The notes: generated from the letters alone by a model not told the origin. 10,497 nt of DNA from DATKKX01 sp035542775 (GCA_035542775.1 DATKKX010000421.1:1-10497), one strand, 5' to 3'. Positions 1-9,100 are shown, counted from the stretch's first letter. Numbers and translations are program-made.

Positions 1-60
1 GTTCTGCTCCTCCTGGGCAAAGGCCGGGTGGGCAAGGATTTCAAGACCAAGGCGGCCTAG
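1..60 (+). CDS. 3' end of an unidentified protein gene (partial)
   Basis: The window opens inside a reading frame that is open from base 1 and ends at a TAG at 58-60. The visible peptide is only 19 residues (VLLLLGKGRVGKDFKTKAA), basic, with a short hydrophobic run at its start. It lies 33 bases before lpxI on the same strand, so it may belong to the same operon. Genes that commonly precede lpxI (lpxA, lpxD, fabZ, or a Gfo/Idh-type oxidoreductase in some planctomycetes) are candidates from context only. The peptide is too short to recognise. That it is a real gene end is inferred from its open frame and tight spacing to the next start codon. Confidence 0.45.
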   Translation, partial: VLLLLGKGRVGKDFKTKAA

Positions 61-93
61 AGCTCGGAACCGACCCTGCGCCCGAAAGGCTTC

Positions 94-999
94 ATGGCGA
101 CACCCTGCGAAACACTCGGCTTGATCGCGGGCTCCGGCGAGTTCCCGCGCCTGGTGGTCGAGGGCGCTAAGCGGGCCGGGCTGCGCGTCGTGCTGATCGG
201 CCTGCGGGGGTGCTATGATCCGTCCATCGCCGCCCAAGCCGACGTCGTGTACGAAGCGGGCATCGCCAGGCTGGGACGCTGGATTCGCCTTTTTCGACGT
301 GAAGGCGTCCGCCAGGCGATTATGGCCGGGCAGGTCAGAAAGGCCCGGATGCTCGCCTTGCCGACATGGCGCGCGTGGTTAGCATATCTGCCGGACTGGA
401 CCAGCATCAAAGTCTGGTATTTCAGGACCGCCGACCGGCGGAACGACACGCTCCTGAGGGCGGTGGCTGATGAGATGCGGCACAAAGGTGTTGAGTTGAC
501 GGACTCGACCATGTACTGCCGGGAAGCGATGGCCGACGAGGGCCTGCTGACGCCCAACGCGCTCTCGCCCGCGCAGAAGGCCGATGCGGACCTGGGCTGG
601 AAGATCGCCAAAGAGATGGGCCGGCTCGACGTGGGGCAGTCGGTGGCCGTCAAAGACAAGGATGTCATCGCAGTCGAGGCCATCGAGGGCACCGACGCGA
701 TGATTGCCCGCGCCGGGGCGCTGTGCAGGCACGGCGGATGGATCCTGGTAAAGGTTGCCAAACCGAACCAGGACATGCGCTTTGACGTTCCCACCGTGGG
801 CCCGGAGACGATCAGACACCTGAGCGAGGCAAAGGCCGCCGCCCTGGTCGTCGAGGCCGGGCGAACATTGCTGCTGGAACGCGAAAAGACGATATCCCTG
901 GCCGCGAAGAACGGCATCGCGATCCTGGGGCGCAGAAGTTCCGAAACCGATCTCGAAAGGTCCCAGGCCGACCCGGCCATGCCGCGCGAGCGCGATTAG
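94..999 (+). CDS. lpxI: UDP-2,3-diacylglucosamine pyrophosphatase LpxI
   Basis: LpxI hydrolyses UDP-2,3-diacylglucosamine to lipid X (2,3-diacylglucosamine 1-phosphate) and UMP. This is the fourth step of lipid A synthesis, at the cytoplasmic face of the inner membrane, and LpxI replaces LpxH in many bacteria. The 301-residue product shows the family's N-terminal motif GLIAGSGEFP (9-18), the stretch NDTLLRAVADE (117-127), GWKIAKEMGRLDVGQSVAVKD (begins 168), the block VEAIEGTDAMIARAG (194-208) and the C-terminal signature KVAKPNQDMRFDVPTVG (220-236), whose Asp residues are candidates for metal or catalytic roles. No signal peptide or membrane segment is evident, fitting a soluble or peripheral enzyme. 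The length is slightly above the usual ~270-285 residues because of a charged tail after residue 280. The ATG at 94 follows a purine-rich GAAAGG at 84-89 and keeps the N-terminal motif at the expected place. Its presence implies a Gram-negative envelope with lipid A. Confidence 0.93.
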   Translation: MATPCETLGLIAGSGEFPRLVVEGAKRAGLRVVLIGLRGCYDPSIAAQADVVYEAGIARLGRWIRLFRREGVRQAIMAGQVRKARMLALPTWRAWLAYLPDWTSIKVWYFRTADRRNDTLLRAVADEMRHKGVELTDSTMYCREAMADEGLLTPNALSPAQKADADLGWKIAKEMGRLDVGQSVAVKDKDVIAVEAIEGTDAMIARAGALCRHGGWILVKVAKPNQDMRFDVPTVGPETIRHLSEAKAAALVVEAGRTLLLEREKTISLAAKNGIAILGRRSSETDLERSQADPAMPRERD

Positions 1000-1195
1000 A
1001 GCTCCCCGCGGAGATACACGGGGTCAAAACGCGCCAGGGTGCCACCAGGCGCCGCTTATATCGGACGTTTGAGCTTTGCGACCGAGAAATTCGGTATGTT
1101 CAGACTGCCATCTGCCGACGTATTGATGGGGTGCCTACGAAACAGAGGCCGGCGATCGCGCGGCGGCCCGGACGGGCCCAGGAGCTAGTGCAACG

Positions 1196-2194
1196 ATGGA
1201 TTGTCTAGTGACCGGCGGCGCAGGTTTTATCGGTTCGCACGTGGTGGAAGGTCTGGTCGGACGGGGCGATTCCGTCCGCGTACTCGACAATCTTGCAACG
1301 GGCAAACGGGAAAACCTGGCCCCCTGGCTCGGCAAGATCGAGTTGCTGGAAGGCGACATCACCGACGCGCGAACCTGCGCGCGAGCGTGCGAGCGTATCG
1401 AGGTGGTCTTCCATTTGGCGGCGCTGCCGTCCGTCCCCAAGTCGGTCGCCGATCCGGTTTCGACCCACCGCACCAATACCGACGGCACGTTCAACATGCT
1501 GGTGGCAGCGAGGGATGCGGGAGCTCGACGCTTCGTATACGCCGCGAGCAGTTCGGCATACGGGGAATCCGCGACGCTGCCGAAAGTGGAGTCGATGCCG
1601 CCGCAGCCGCTCAGCCCTTACGCCGTGCAGAAGCTGACCGGCGAGTACTACTGCTCGGTCTTCGCGAAGTGCTACGGCTTGCAAACGATCTCAATGCGGT
1701 ATTTCAACGTATTCGGTCCGCGCCAGGATCCGACCAGCCAATACGCCGCGGCGATCCCGGCATTTGTGACAGCCATCCTGCGCGATTGCTCTCCGACGAT
1801 ATTTGGCGATGGAGAGCAGACACGGGATTTCACGTACATCGAAAACGCCGTCCGGGCAAACCTCCTCGCTGCAGACGCCGCCACGACGAACGGCGAGGTC
1901 ATCAACGTGGCCTGCGGAGAGCACGTCACGGTGAATATGATTGTGCGCGAGATCAACCGGCTTCTGAACAAGAACGTTCCGGCAAAACACGACCCGCCCC
2001 GAATGGGTGACATCAGGCACTCGTGGGCCGACATCGGCCTGGCCGGACGCGTGATCGGATACAGACCGGCCGTTCCGTTCAGCGAGGGCCTGCGGCGGAC
2101 TATCGATTGGTACGCCGGGAATGTGCCGGGCTGCGAGGACAGTGGGCCATCGGGAAAGCAAAAGAGTGCGAAGTGCCGCGGAGGCGTCGCCTGA
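1196..2194 (+). CDS. NAD-dependent sugar-nucleotide epimerase/dehydratase (extended SDR, UDP-GlcNAc 4-epimerase-like)
   Basis: This 332-residue protein is an extended short-chain dehydrogenase of the GalE/WbpP type, enzymes that invert C4 of UDP-hexoses or UDP-HexNAc through a 4-keto intermediate on bound NAD+. Visible motifs in order: Rossmann glycine motif TGGAGFIG (6-13), Asp31 at the end of strand 2 (binds the adenosine ribose), GDI (53-55), HLAA (73-76), the catalytic SSSAYG (118-123) and the YAVQK active-site Tyr142/Lys146, then RYFNVFGPRQDP and the substrate-side stretch GDGEQTRDFTYI. The ATG at 1196 is preceded by AGGAG at 1180-1184, 11 bases upstream. The combination RYFNVFGPRQDPTSQYAA resembles UDP-GlcNAc/GalNAc 4-epimerases of polysaccharide loci more than galactose-pathway GalE, but UDP-glucose or UDP-glucuronate epimerase activity cannot be excluded. 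The phosphorylase gene begins 39 bases after its stop. A likely role is supplying precursors for surface glycans. Confidence 0.88.
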   Translation: MDCLVTGGAGFIGSHVVEGLVGRGDSVRVLDNLATGKRENLAPWLGKIELLEGDITDARTCARACERIEVVFHLAALPSVPKSVADPVSTHRTNTDGTFNMLVAARDAGARRFVYAASSSAYGESATLPKVESMPPQPLSPYAVQKLTGEYYCSVFAKCYGLQTISMRYFNVFGPRQDPTSQYAAAIPAFVTAILRDCSPTIFGDGEQTRDFTYIENAVRANLLAADAATTNGEVINVACGEHVTVNMIVREINRLLNKNVPAKHDPPRMGDIRHSWADIGLAGRVIGYRPAVPFSEGLRRTIDWYAGNVPGCEDSGPSGKQKSAKCRGGVA

Positions 2195-2233
2195 TTCGGA
2201 ACCGGGATTTTGCAGAGACACCGAGAGAACGTC

Positions 2234-4801
2234 ATGTCCGACATATATCGACTTCGCACCTACACCGTCGTCCCGGCTTTGCCGGGGCCGCTCGCTCGAC
2301 TGCGCGAGTTGGCATACAACATGTGGTGGAGTTGGCACGCCGACGCGCTGGGCCTGTTTCGCCGCCTCGAGCCGGATCTGTGGAACGACGTCGGGCAGAA
2401 TCCTGTCCGCCTGCTGGCCCACCTGGCCCAGAAGCGCCTGGACCAGGCCGCGAGCGACAAGGCTTATCTGGCCCACATGAAGCGGGTGCTGGAGGCGTTC
2501 GACGCCTATCACGCGCGGGAAACCTGGTTTGCCAAGGAACACGGCGATCTCCTCGACTCGCGAATCGCCTATTTCTCCATGGAGTTCGGCATCCACGAAT
2601 CGCTGCCCATCTACTCGGGCGGATTAGGCATTCTCGCCGGCGATCATCTCAAGAGCGCCAGCGATCTGGGTGTGCCGCTGGTCGGCGTGGGATTGATGTA
2701 TCGGCAGGGCTATTTCCAGCAGCGCCTGACGACGGATGGGTGGCAGCTCGAAGAGTATCCCTCCGCCGATTTCTATCAGATGCCGGTTGCGCTGGCCAAG
2801 CGCAACGATGGCACGCCGGCGACCATCAATGTCAAAGTCGGCAAGCGCGACGTCGCCGCCCAGATCTGGCGCGTGCAGGTGGGGCGTGTGCCGCTCTTCC
2901 TGCTGGATACGGATCTGCGGCAGAACGACCCGCGCGATCGGGAGATCACGCAACGCCTCTACGGCGGCAGCGAGGAGATGCGCATCCGCCAGGAGATCCT
3001 CCTGGGGATCGGCGGCATCCGGGCCCTGGAGGAGTTGGGTCTGAGGCCGAGTGTCTGCCACATGAATGAAGGGCACGCGGCGTTTCTGACGCTCGAGCAG
3101 ATCCGCCAGAGGATGCAGGAGGACGGGCTCGATTTCGGCGAGGCACGCGAGGCGGTGGCCCCGAGTCACGTGTTCACCACGCACACGCCGGTGCCGGCGG
3201 GCATCGACCGCTTCCCCGACGAGCTGCTCCAGGAGTACGTCAGTCCGTATCTGCCGTTGATCGGCCTGTCGCTGCCGGAATTCGCGGCATTGGGGAAGAA
3301 GTCGGCGGCGGATCCGAGCGAGCAATTCTGCATGGCGGTGATGGCCCTGCGGCTGGCCGGGGCGACCAACGGCGTGAGCGCGCTGCACGGCCATGTCTCG
3401 CGCGAGATGTGGCACACCGTGTGGCCTGGTGCGCCCAGGAACGAGGTCCCCATCACCTCCATCACCAACGGCATTCACATCGGCACGTGGATTGCGCCGG
3501 AGGTGTCCGATCTGCTGGATCGCTACCTCGGCTCAACCTGGTCGGACAATGCCGTGGATCACGATGTATGGAAGCGCGTCGACGAAGTCCCGGACGAGGA
3601 GTTGTGGCGGACGCACGAGCGACGCCGGATGGCGTTGATCACGTTTGCCCGCCAGCGCGTCAAGGAACAGCTTCGCCGGCGCGGAGCCCCGCCGGCGGAG
3701 ATCAAGGGAGCCAACGAGTGCCTCGATCCCGAGGCCCTTACCATTGGCTTCGCTCGCCGGTTCGCCCCCTACAAACGAGGCGGGCTGATTTTCCGCGACC
3801 CCCAACGGCTGTTAAAGATTCTGCGGGGCGACCAGAATCGACCGGTGCAGTTCATCTTCGCGGGCAAGGCCCATCCGCGCGACGACAATGGCAAGGAAAT
3901 CATAAAGCAGATCATCGCACACGTTCACAAGCCCGAGTTCCGCCGGCATATCGTCTTCATCGAAAACTACGACATCACCGTTGCACGCGCGCTGATGCAG
4001 GGCGTGGATATCCTGCTTAACAATCCGATCAAGCCGCGCGAGGCGTCCGGCACGAGCGGGATGAAAATCGCCCCCAACGGAGGGCTGAACATGTCGATCC
4101 TGGACGGCTGGTGGCCGGAGGCCTACGACGGCGAGAACGGCTGGGCCATCGACGAGGGCCGCGTGTACGACGATCCGGCCTATCGCGACCACAGCGAGGG
4201 TGAAGCCATCTACGCCCTGCTGGAAAAGGAGATCGTGCCGCTGTTCTACGACCGCAGCGAGGACGGGCTGCCGCGGGGCTGGATCAACAAGATGAAAGCC
4301 TCCATGCGGACGATCTGCCCCATGTTCAACACCAACCGGATGGTTCAGGAATACGCCAACCGCCTGTATGTACCCGCAGCCAGTCGGTGGAAGCATTTCT
4401 CGGCCGGCCGGTTCATGGGGGCGAAGGCCCTCTCCCAATGGAAGCGGGAGCTGGCCAAACGCTGGGGCCATGTGCGGATTGAGAAGGTGGAGGCGAATGA
4501 CAGCGCGGAGCTGCCGGTGGGCGGACGGGTCGAGGTCCGGGCGCAGGTTCGGCTGGGCGATGTCAAGCCCGAGCACGTTGCGGTCGAGCTTTATCATGGT
4601 CGCATTGACACCCACGGGCATCTGGTCGAGGGCAGCAGCGAACCGATGACCTGCGAGAAAAACCTGGAGAACGGCACGTACGTCTACCACGGACAGATCC
4701 CCTGCCACAGCAGCGGCCAGCACGGCTACGCCGTCCGGGTGGTCCCTCAGCACCCCGATTTGACGCACAAGTACGACACCGGCCTGATTCTCTGGAGCTA
4801 G
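2234..4801 (+). CDS. Alpha-glucan (glycogen/maltodextrin) phosphorylase, GT35
   Basis: The 855-residue product belongs to the glycogen/starch phosphorylases (GT35), in the bacterial and archaeal subgroup with an N-terminal DUF3417-type region (residues ~12-110, including LRELAYNMWWSWHADAL). It cuts alpha-1,4-glucans with inorganic phosphate to give glucose-1-phosphate, using pyridoxal phosphate (PLP). Visible blocks are YFSMEFGIHESLPIYSGGLG starting near 113, MNEGHAAFLTLEQIR, FTTHTPVPAGIDRF, ITSITNGIHIGTWIAPE, IGFARRFAPYKRGGL, FIFAGKAHPRDDNGKEI and EASGTSGMKIAPNGG. The last holds the lysine (about Lys611) expected to bind PLP. A C-terminal domain of ~100 residues ends the protein. No signal peptide is present, so it is cytoplasmic. 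The frame is open from a TTG at 2210, but the ATG at 2234 has a purine-rich GAGAG six bases upstream and gives the usual N-terminus, so it is preferred. It follows the epimerase closely and may share its transcript. No other glycogen gene is in the window, so storage-glycogen versus maltodextrin use is undecided. Confidence 0.93.
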   Translation: MSDIYRLRTYTVVPALPGPLARLRELAYNMWWSWHADALGLFRRLEPDLWNDVGQNPVRLLAHLAQKRLDQAASDKAYLAHMKRVLEAFDAYHARETWFAKEHGDLLDSRIAYFSMEFGIHESLPIYSGGLGILAGDHLKSASDLGVPLVGVGLMYRQGYFQQRLTTDGWQLEEYPSADFYQMPVALAKRNDGTPATINVKVGKRDVAAQIWRVQVGRVPLFLLDTDLRQNDPRDREITQRLYGGSEEMRIRQEILLGIGGIRALEELGLRPSVCHMNEGHAAFLTLEQIRQRMQEDGLDFGEAREAVAPSHVFTTHTPVPAGIDRFPDELLQEYVSPYLPLIGLSLPEFAALGKKSAADPSEQFCMAVMALRLAGATNGVSALHGHVSREMWHTVWPGAPRNEVPITSITNGIHIGTWIAPEVSDLLDRYLGSTWSDNAVDHDVWKRVDEVPDEELWRTHERRRMALITFARQRVKEQLRRRGAPPAEIKGANECLDPEALTIGFARRFAPYKRGGLIFRDPQRLLKILRGDQNRPVQFIFAGKAHPRDDNGKEIIKQIIAHVHKPEFRRHIVFIENYDITVARALMQGVDILLNNPIKPREASGTSGMKIAPNGGLNMSILDGWWPEAYDGENGWAIDEGRVYDDPAYRDHSEGEAIYALLEKEIVPLFYDRSEDGLPRGWINKMKASMRTICPMFNTNRMVQEYANRLYVPAASRWKHFSAGRFMGAKALSQWKRELAKRWGHVRIEKVEANDSAELPVGGRVEVRAQVRLGDVKPEHVAVELYHGRIDTHGHLVEGSSEPMTCEKNLENGTYVYHGQIPCHSSGQHGYAVRVVPQHPDLTHKYDTGLILWS

Positions 4802-4964
4802 AGCGATCTCGCCCGCCCATAGCGCCAGCCTCCCGTGGCCGACGTGGAGAATGAACGGGCCCTGACTCCGTCATGTGTCGCCCACGGCCGGCAAAGCCAC
4901 ATTCAGACGAAAAGCGATCTAATTATGGGCCGCCGGAGACTTGCCGGGCTACTCGGAGGGCTTC

Positions 4965-4993
4965 TTGACAGAGGCATCACGCGAGCTTAAAGT
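4965..4993 (+). promoter_or_regulatory. Probable sigma-70 promoter of tRNA-Asp, with leader hairpin
   Basis: A perfect -35 hexamer TTGACA (4965-4970) is followed after 17 bases by TAAAGT (4988-4993), matching four of six -10 consensus bases. Transcription would start near 5000 and reach the tRNA at 5048. The leader contains an 8-bp stem, GCCTGCTG (5006-5013) with CAGCAGGC (5027-5034), and a 13-base loop. This may serve as an RNA-processing signal for 5'-end maturation. Seen: the hexamers, spacing and stem. Inferred: promoter activity. Confidence 0.5.
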
Positions 4994-5047
4994 GCAGAAT
5001 GTACGGCCTGCTGCGGCAACGTGCGCCAGCAGGCAGAACGAAATCCT

Positions 5048-5121
<74 letters not shown>

Positions 5122-6018
5122 TTCCCCAGCGATGAACTAGTGCAGGTCTATCCGATCCCCTTCGGTTTCGAAAGAAGTACTTCTCGTGCTTGCGGAGCCT
5201 TTCAGGACGCAGCAGAAATCCCTTTCGCACCTTGCTACATCTCATCTCCGAAGTGGACATTGTGCACCGGGTCCGGATGAACGTCACTTGGAGACCACCA
5301 TGATTGCGGATGCGCTGCTGATGTGCGGCACTCGACCGACGGAATCCGGCCCGAGGGTGCTCTGCCCTCGCGGAGCACCCTCAAGGAATTAGCCCCATGG
5401 TGGGGAGGGAAAGCGAACTTCCAAACCGCGCCTCCAGCTTGAGGTGCCAGTGCCTAGGTCACCGGTCCCGCGATCCTAGCCCGGGCGCAGGCCGCCAAAT
5501 GAAACAGGCTCGTTTTGCTGCGGCAACCGCCGGTCCGCACAAGACCAATTCCTGAATTGTGGCTTGTCACTTATGCCCGAACACAAAACCTGAACACTGA
5601 CGGTGGACCAATATAGGAGGGGGGGGCACGGTGATCAAGCGTTTTCTCGCTAACCACCAGTGATCCCGCAACCCATTGGGACATTGACAGTTAGGTGTGT
5701 GTGCGGGCACCATCAAGGCCAGATCCGCAAAAAAACGAACCCAACGAACCAGCGAACTTCGCCCAAGGCAGTCCCACTGCCGCGCGGCACCTATTCGCCG
5801 AGGAAATCCTCTTCTCCTCGTCGCTGCGCTCATGCGACGGTGGTGCCTGTGCGGTGGCCCGCCGGCCGGCGAGCAACAGGAGCCAGCCAGGCATCGCCAC
5901 AGCAAGCCCCTTTCCCCCCCCAACCGACGAAATGACGAAACGCGAGAAAGACATGGCCCAACCCTATCTGGTCGTAAGATTTGATTTTGACTGCGTCCCT
6001 TCGTTCATGACCGCGCTG
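5122..6018. other. Non-coding stretch of about 0.9 kb with hairpins and palindromes
   Basis: No reading frame on either strand here has the look of a conserved protein; the open frames are short, Arg/Pro/Ser-rich or continue from antisense of neighbours. Visible structure: TTTCGAAA (5166-5173) overlapping a perfect 12-base palindrome AGAAGTACTTCT (5173-5184); the strong hairpin at 5353-5382; a second stem CCCCA/TGGGG at 5394-5406; CAATT-CCTG-AATTG near 5547-5560; a run of eight Gs around 5619-5626; and a run of seven As near 5730. No clear intrinsic terminator for tRNA-Asp or for the minus-strand peptidase was found. The right-hand ~190 bases are also open in the frame that carries the displaced dockerin-like module of the peptidase. 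Confidence 0.5.
5353..5382. other. Strong 10-bp hairpin in the intergenic region
   Basis: GAGGGTGCTC (5353-5362) pairs perfectly with GAGCACCCTC (5373-5382) around a 10-base loop. Being an inverted repeat, it could form in a transcript from either strand. It is not followed by a T-run on either strand, so it is not a classical intrinsic terminator. It lies about 230 bases downstream of tRNA-Asp, and a smaller stem CCCCA/TGGGG follows 11 bases later. It could be part of a small RNA, a transcript-stabilising 3' structure or a U-less terminator; the sequence does not decide. Confidence 0.45.
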
Positions 6019-6190
6019 GGTGTGGACATACAGCCCAATGTCAGGAACGTGAACCGCTCCGTTCCTGTCGCAGTCTCCGCACGCGCAGGTGCGGAGCCGC
6101 GCCCTCCCGGTGATCAGGCATCCAATAAAAGGCCCGACATCCCGGCCGTCCGCAAATCCGTCTGTGTTCAGATCCCCAGGGATCGTGCTT
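6019..6190 (-). pseudogene. Dockerin-like (paired EF-hand loop) C-terminal module, out of frame with the S8 peptidase
   Basis: Reading leftwards from 6190 in the frame -1 to the peptidase gives STIPGDLNTDGFADG and onward. Two calcium-loop-like segments are present. The first is DLNTDGFADGRD, with acidic or Asn side chains at loop positions 1, 3, 5, 9 and 12, followed by VGPFIGCLI. The second is DCDRNGAVHVPD, followed by IGLYV. Between them is a Cys-containing linker (TCACG). This spacing is typical of dockerin type I-like modules found at the C-termini of many secreted planctomycete proteins. The frame has no start of its own and remains open to a stop at 5830-5832, but the residues after about 6019 look less protein-like. 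The simplest view is that this is the true C-terminus of the peptidase, cut off by loss of one base near 6192-6210. A sequencing error would give the same picture. Confidence 0.7.
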
Positions 6191-9100
6191 ACGGTGACGT
6201 TATCGTGAGCTGCATGAGCTTCGTGCCTGAGCAGCCGGCGCTGTCCGTAACCATTACGGTAAAGCTGGTCACCCCCGCGACTGCAGGCCTGCCTAGCAAC
6301 AACCCCCGGCTCGACAACGTCAACCCGGCCGGCAGCGTGCCCGACTGCAAGGACCAGGCATATGGCGATGCCCCCCCGCTCGCGATCAACGTCTGATAGT
6401 AGCGCACGCCCACCGTAGCGCCGGGCAGTGTGGCCGGCCCAACCGAGATCGATGGGCACACGATCGTAAGGGCGTAGGTTTGCGTTCCGACGAGCCCGAA
6501 AGTGTCCGTCGCTGCCACAGTGAACTCTGACGCCCCAGCCGCTCTCGGTGTCCCCGAGATGACCCCAGTGCTCGAAAGTGCCAACGCCGCCGGTAACCTG
6601 CCCGATTGCAGAGACCACGTGTACGGGGGCGTTCCACCGCCCGCGCCGAGGCTCTGGTTGTACGGCGTCCCAACGGTGCCGCTTGCCAGCGAGGTGGGAG
6701 TGATCGAGATCACGGATAATGAGGCATCTATCGAGTAGGCTTTCGTGCCGATGCAGCTCGATCTATCCGTTGCTTGAACGGTGAAATTCGACGTTCCCGC
6801 CGCTGTGGGCGCGCCCGAGATCACCCCCCGACCTGTAAGTATCAAGCCCGCCGGCAGTGTGCCCGATTGCAGAGACCAGGCATACGGGCCCGAGCCTCCG
6901 CTCGCGCTCAACCGTTCATGGTAGATCGCTCCCACCGTAGCATTCGCCAGCGCGGCAGGTGTGATGGAAATCGTGGGACACGTCACCGCGTTGTAGACCA
7001 CAAGGGCGAAATCCTGATCCGTGGCGGTACCGAGGTTCGGAACGCCGTCGGAGTTGATATTGGCCGCCGTCACGGTCACGGTGAAAGGCCCGCTGACGCC
7101 TGCGGGCAGAAACACGCTCTCGACGTTGTTCCTGGCGTCGGCGGCACCGCCGGTGGTCGAAACGTTCTTCAAAGTGGAAGAGAAGACATTGCCCAGGTAA
7201 GTATTGCCACCGACCGTCACGCTCAGGTTGAGGTCGTTGTTGTAAGCATTCCCGCTTGTGGCCCCGGGCGCATCAGTCCAGGCCAGCGTGACACGGAACG
7301 GCTTGGTGTTGTCGGCCACGTTTCCCACGAAAGTGCGGGTCTGGCCACTGGCGGTGAACAACATATTGACAGGGTCTTCGTCCTGGAAAATGGTGGGCGT
7401 TACCCCTCCGCGGTTGAAGACCTCGCCGAGGTTCATCTCTCCCATGCCCTGGCTGTTGGACCAGAGCGTGTCATTGGCGCCGCTGCCGTTCATCCACCGG
7501 GCGGCGTTGATGAGGAGCGCTTTGGTCATCGCCGGGCTCGGAGGAGACATCCCACGGTTGATGAAGAACTGTCGAATCAGCGCGCATCCCCCCGCCACCG
7601 CAGGGCAGGAGTGACTCGTGCCGGTCGATGCGGTGTAGAACTGCTGGCCGCTGGGGAAGTACAGACTGCCCACGCCGCCGCAGATACCGGAAGCGTCGAA
7701 ACACGGGTCCGCTGTTCCTGTCGGGCCAGGCGAGGCCGCCTGCGGAACACCGCCCGACACATGTGTACCGGGAGCCACGATATCCGGTTTCTTGCGGCCA
7801 TCGGCGCACGGCCCACGGCTCGAAAACGTGGCCATGTCGTTGGCACTGTTGGCGTAGGCATCACCGTAGCCGCACCTGTCTGAGCCGCCGAAGGCCTGAA
7901 CGCTTTCGCCGGCACCGATGCTGATGACGTTCTTCGCCGTGGCCGGGGCCCCGACGGTGCCGGAAGCGGGACCGGCGTTGCCATTGGCGAACACGATGAC
8001 TATTTCCTGATTTCCGGCAGCCGCGTACGTCGAGCCCGAGGGCTGGGCGTCGCGGACCAGAGCGTCGTAGCTCTGCGAGTCGGTGGTGTACATACCGGCG
8101 GTATCGCCCCCCCAGCTATTGCTGCTGATGCGGGCGTTATCGTGAAAGGCCATGGACTGCAAGTCCGCATAGTTGGGCGAGGTGAAGGTATTCGGATCAA
8201 AAACGACCGACGATCCCGCGCGAACGAAAGGGCATACCCCCAAGCCGTAATGATACCCCGAGGCGTCGGCGAAGGGCGAACTGGTCAGATCATCGTACCC
8301 GAGAAGGATGTGAGCATTCAGATTGCCATGGCCGTCGCAACCTCGAAGCGTGCTCCCCGGGTTCGGCGTTCCGACAAGCCGGTTGTAGACGATACGGCTG
8401 GTACCTGGGCGGGTCCCCGAAGCGTACAAACCGAAATGGTTGGGCGAAGTCGTCCCGTTGTCGATCCCGCTGTCGGATACGTCGACCACAAATCCCGACG
8501 CATCGAACTGCGCCTGGGTGAAGCCCTTGGAGGCCAGCCACGCCATATAGCCCGGTCCCGAAGGATCGTTGCCCGACAGGTTGCCCGCCACGATCTGATC
8601 CTGCCGCTCGCAGAAAAGCCGCGGGACGACGTATGGCTGAATGGAAACCACCTCCGGCTGCGCTGCGATTTGTGGAACGACGGCAGGAGGCAACTTCACG
8701 ATGACATTCAGGTAATGCAGAATCGTGTAGGACTTATAGATCGGCGCCGATTTCAGTCTGTCGATCACGTCCAACGTGGCCTTGTTGGCATCGGGATCGG
8801 AAACCAGTTGTATGGCAAACAGATTACCGGTTCCCGTCGGCACCGTGGCGGCCTGCGTTGCGATCCGTGCCGCCTCCGGGTGGATCTTGTACCGGTCAAG
8901 ATAGGCGCCGTCCCACTGGATTTGCGGGACCCCGGCGGCCAGAGCTTGAACCCCGACAATCTGGTCCGCGTCACCGTAGACCAGGTAGGCGTTGCTTGGA
9001 ATATACGTCACGATCTTGACGCCGACAGCATCGAGTTGATCACGCCACTCGGGCCGGATGGGGCCGGCAAACTGCACGAGATGCAGCCTTTTTCCCGCGA

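Noticed and set aside
1081..1095. Small inverted repeat ACCGA/TCGGT before the epimerase gene
   Set aside because: Five-base arms are expected by chance, and no convincing promoter hexamers surround it.
2210..2233. TTG start extending the phosphorylase by eight residues
   Set aside because: The extra residues (MQRHRENV) are not typical of the family and no clear ribosome-binding site precedes the TTG. It cannot be fully excluded.
1691..2596. Long minus-strand open frame across the epimerase end and phosphorylase start
   Set aside because: It is antisense to two clearly recognised genes and has no recognisable motif.
5631..5663. Ten-codon GTG-started frame after AGGAGG and a G-run
   Set aside because: Possible leader peptide (IKRFLANHQ), but no downstream plus-strand gene exists for it to regulate. 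Likely chance.
5684..5689. TTGACA hexamer as a promoter
   Set aside because: No -10-like sequence occurs at 16-19 bases downstream.
5695..6396. 233-codon plus-strand open frame
   Set aside because: It overlaps the antisense of the dockerin-like module and last Ig repeat, shows no domain, and has no good ribosome-binding site.
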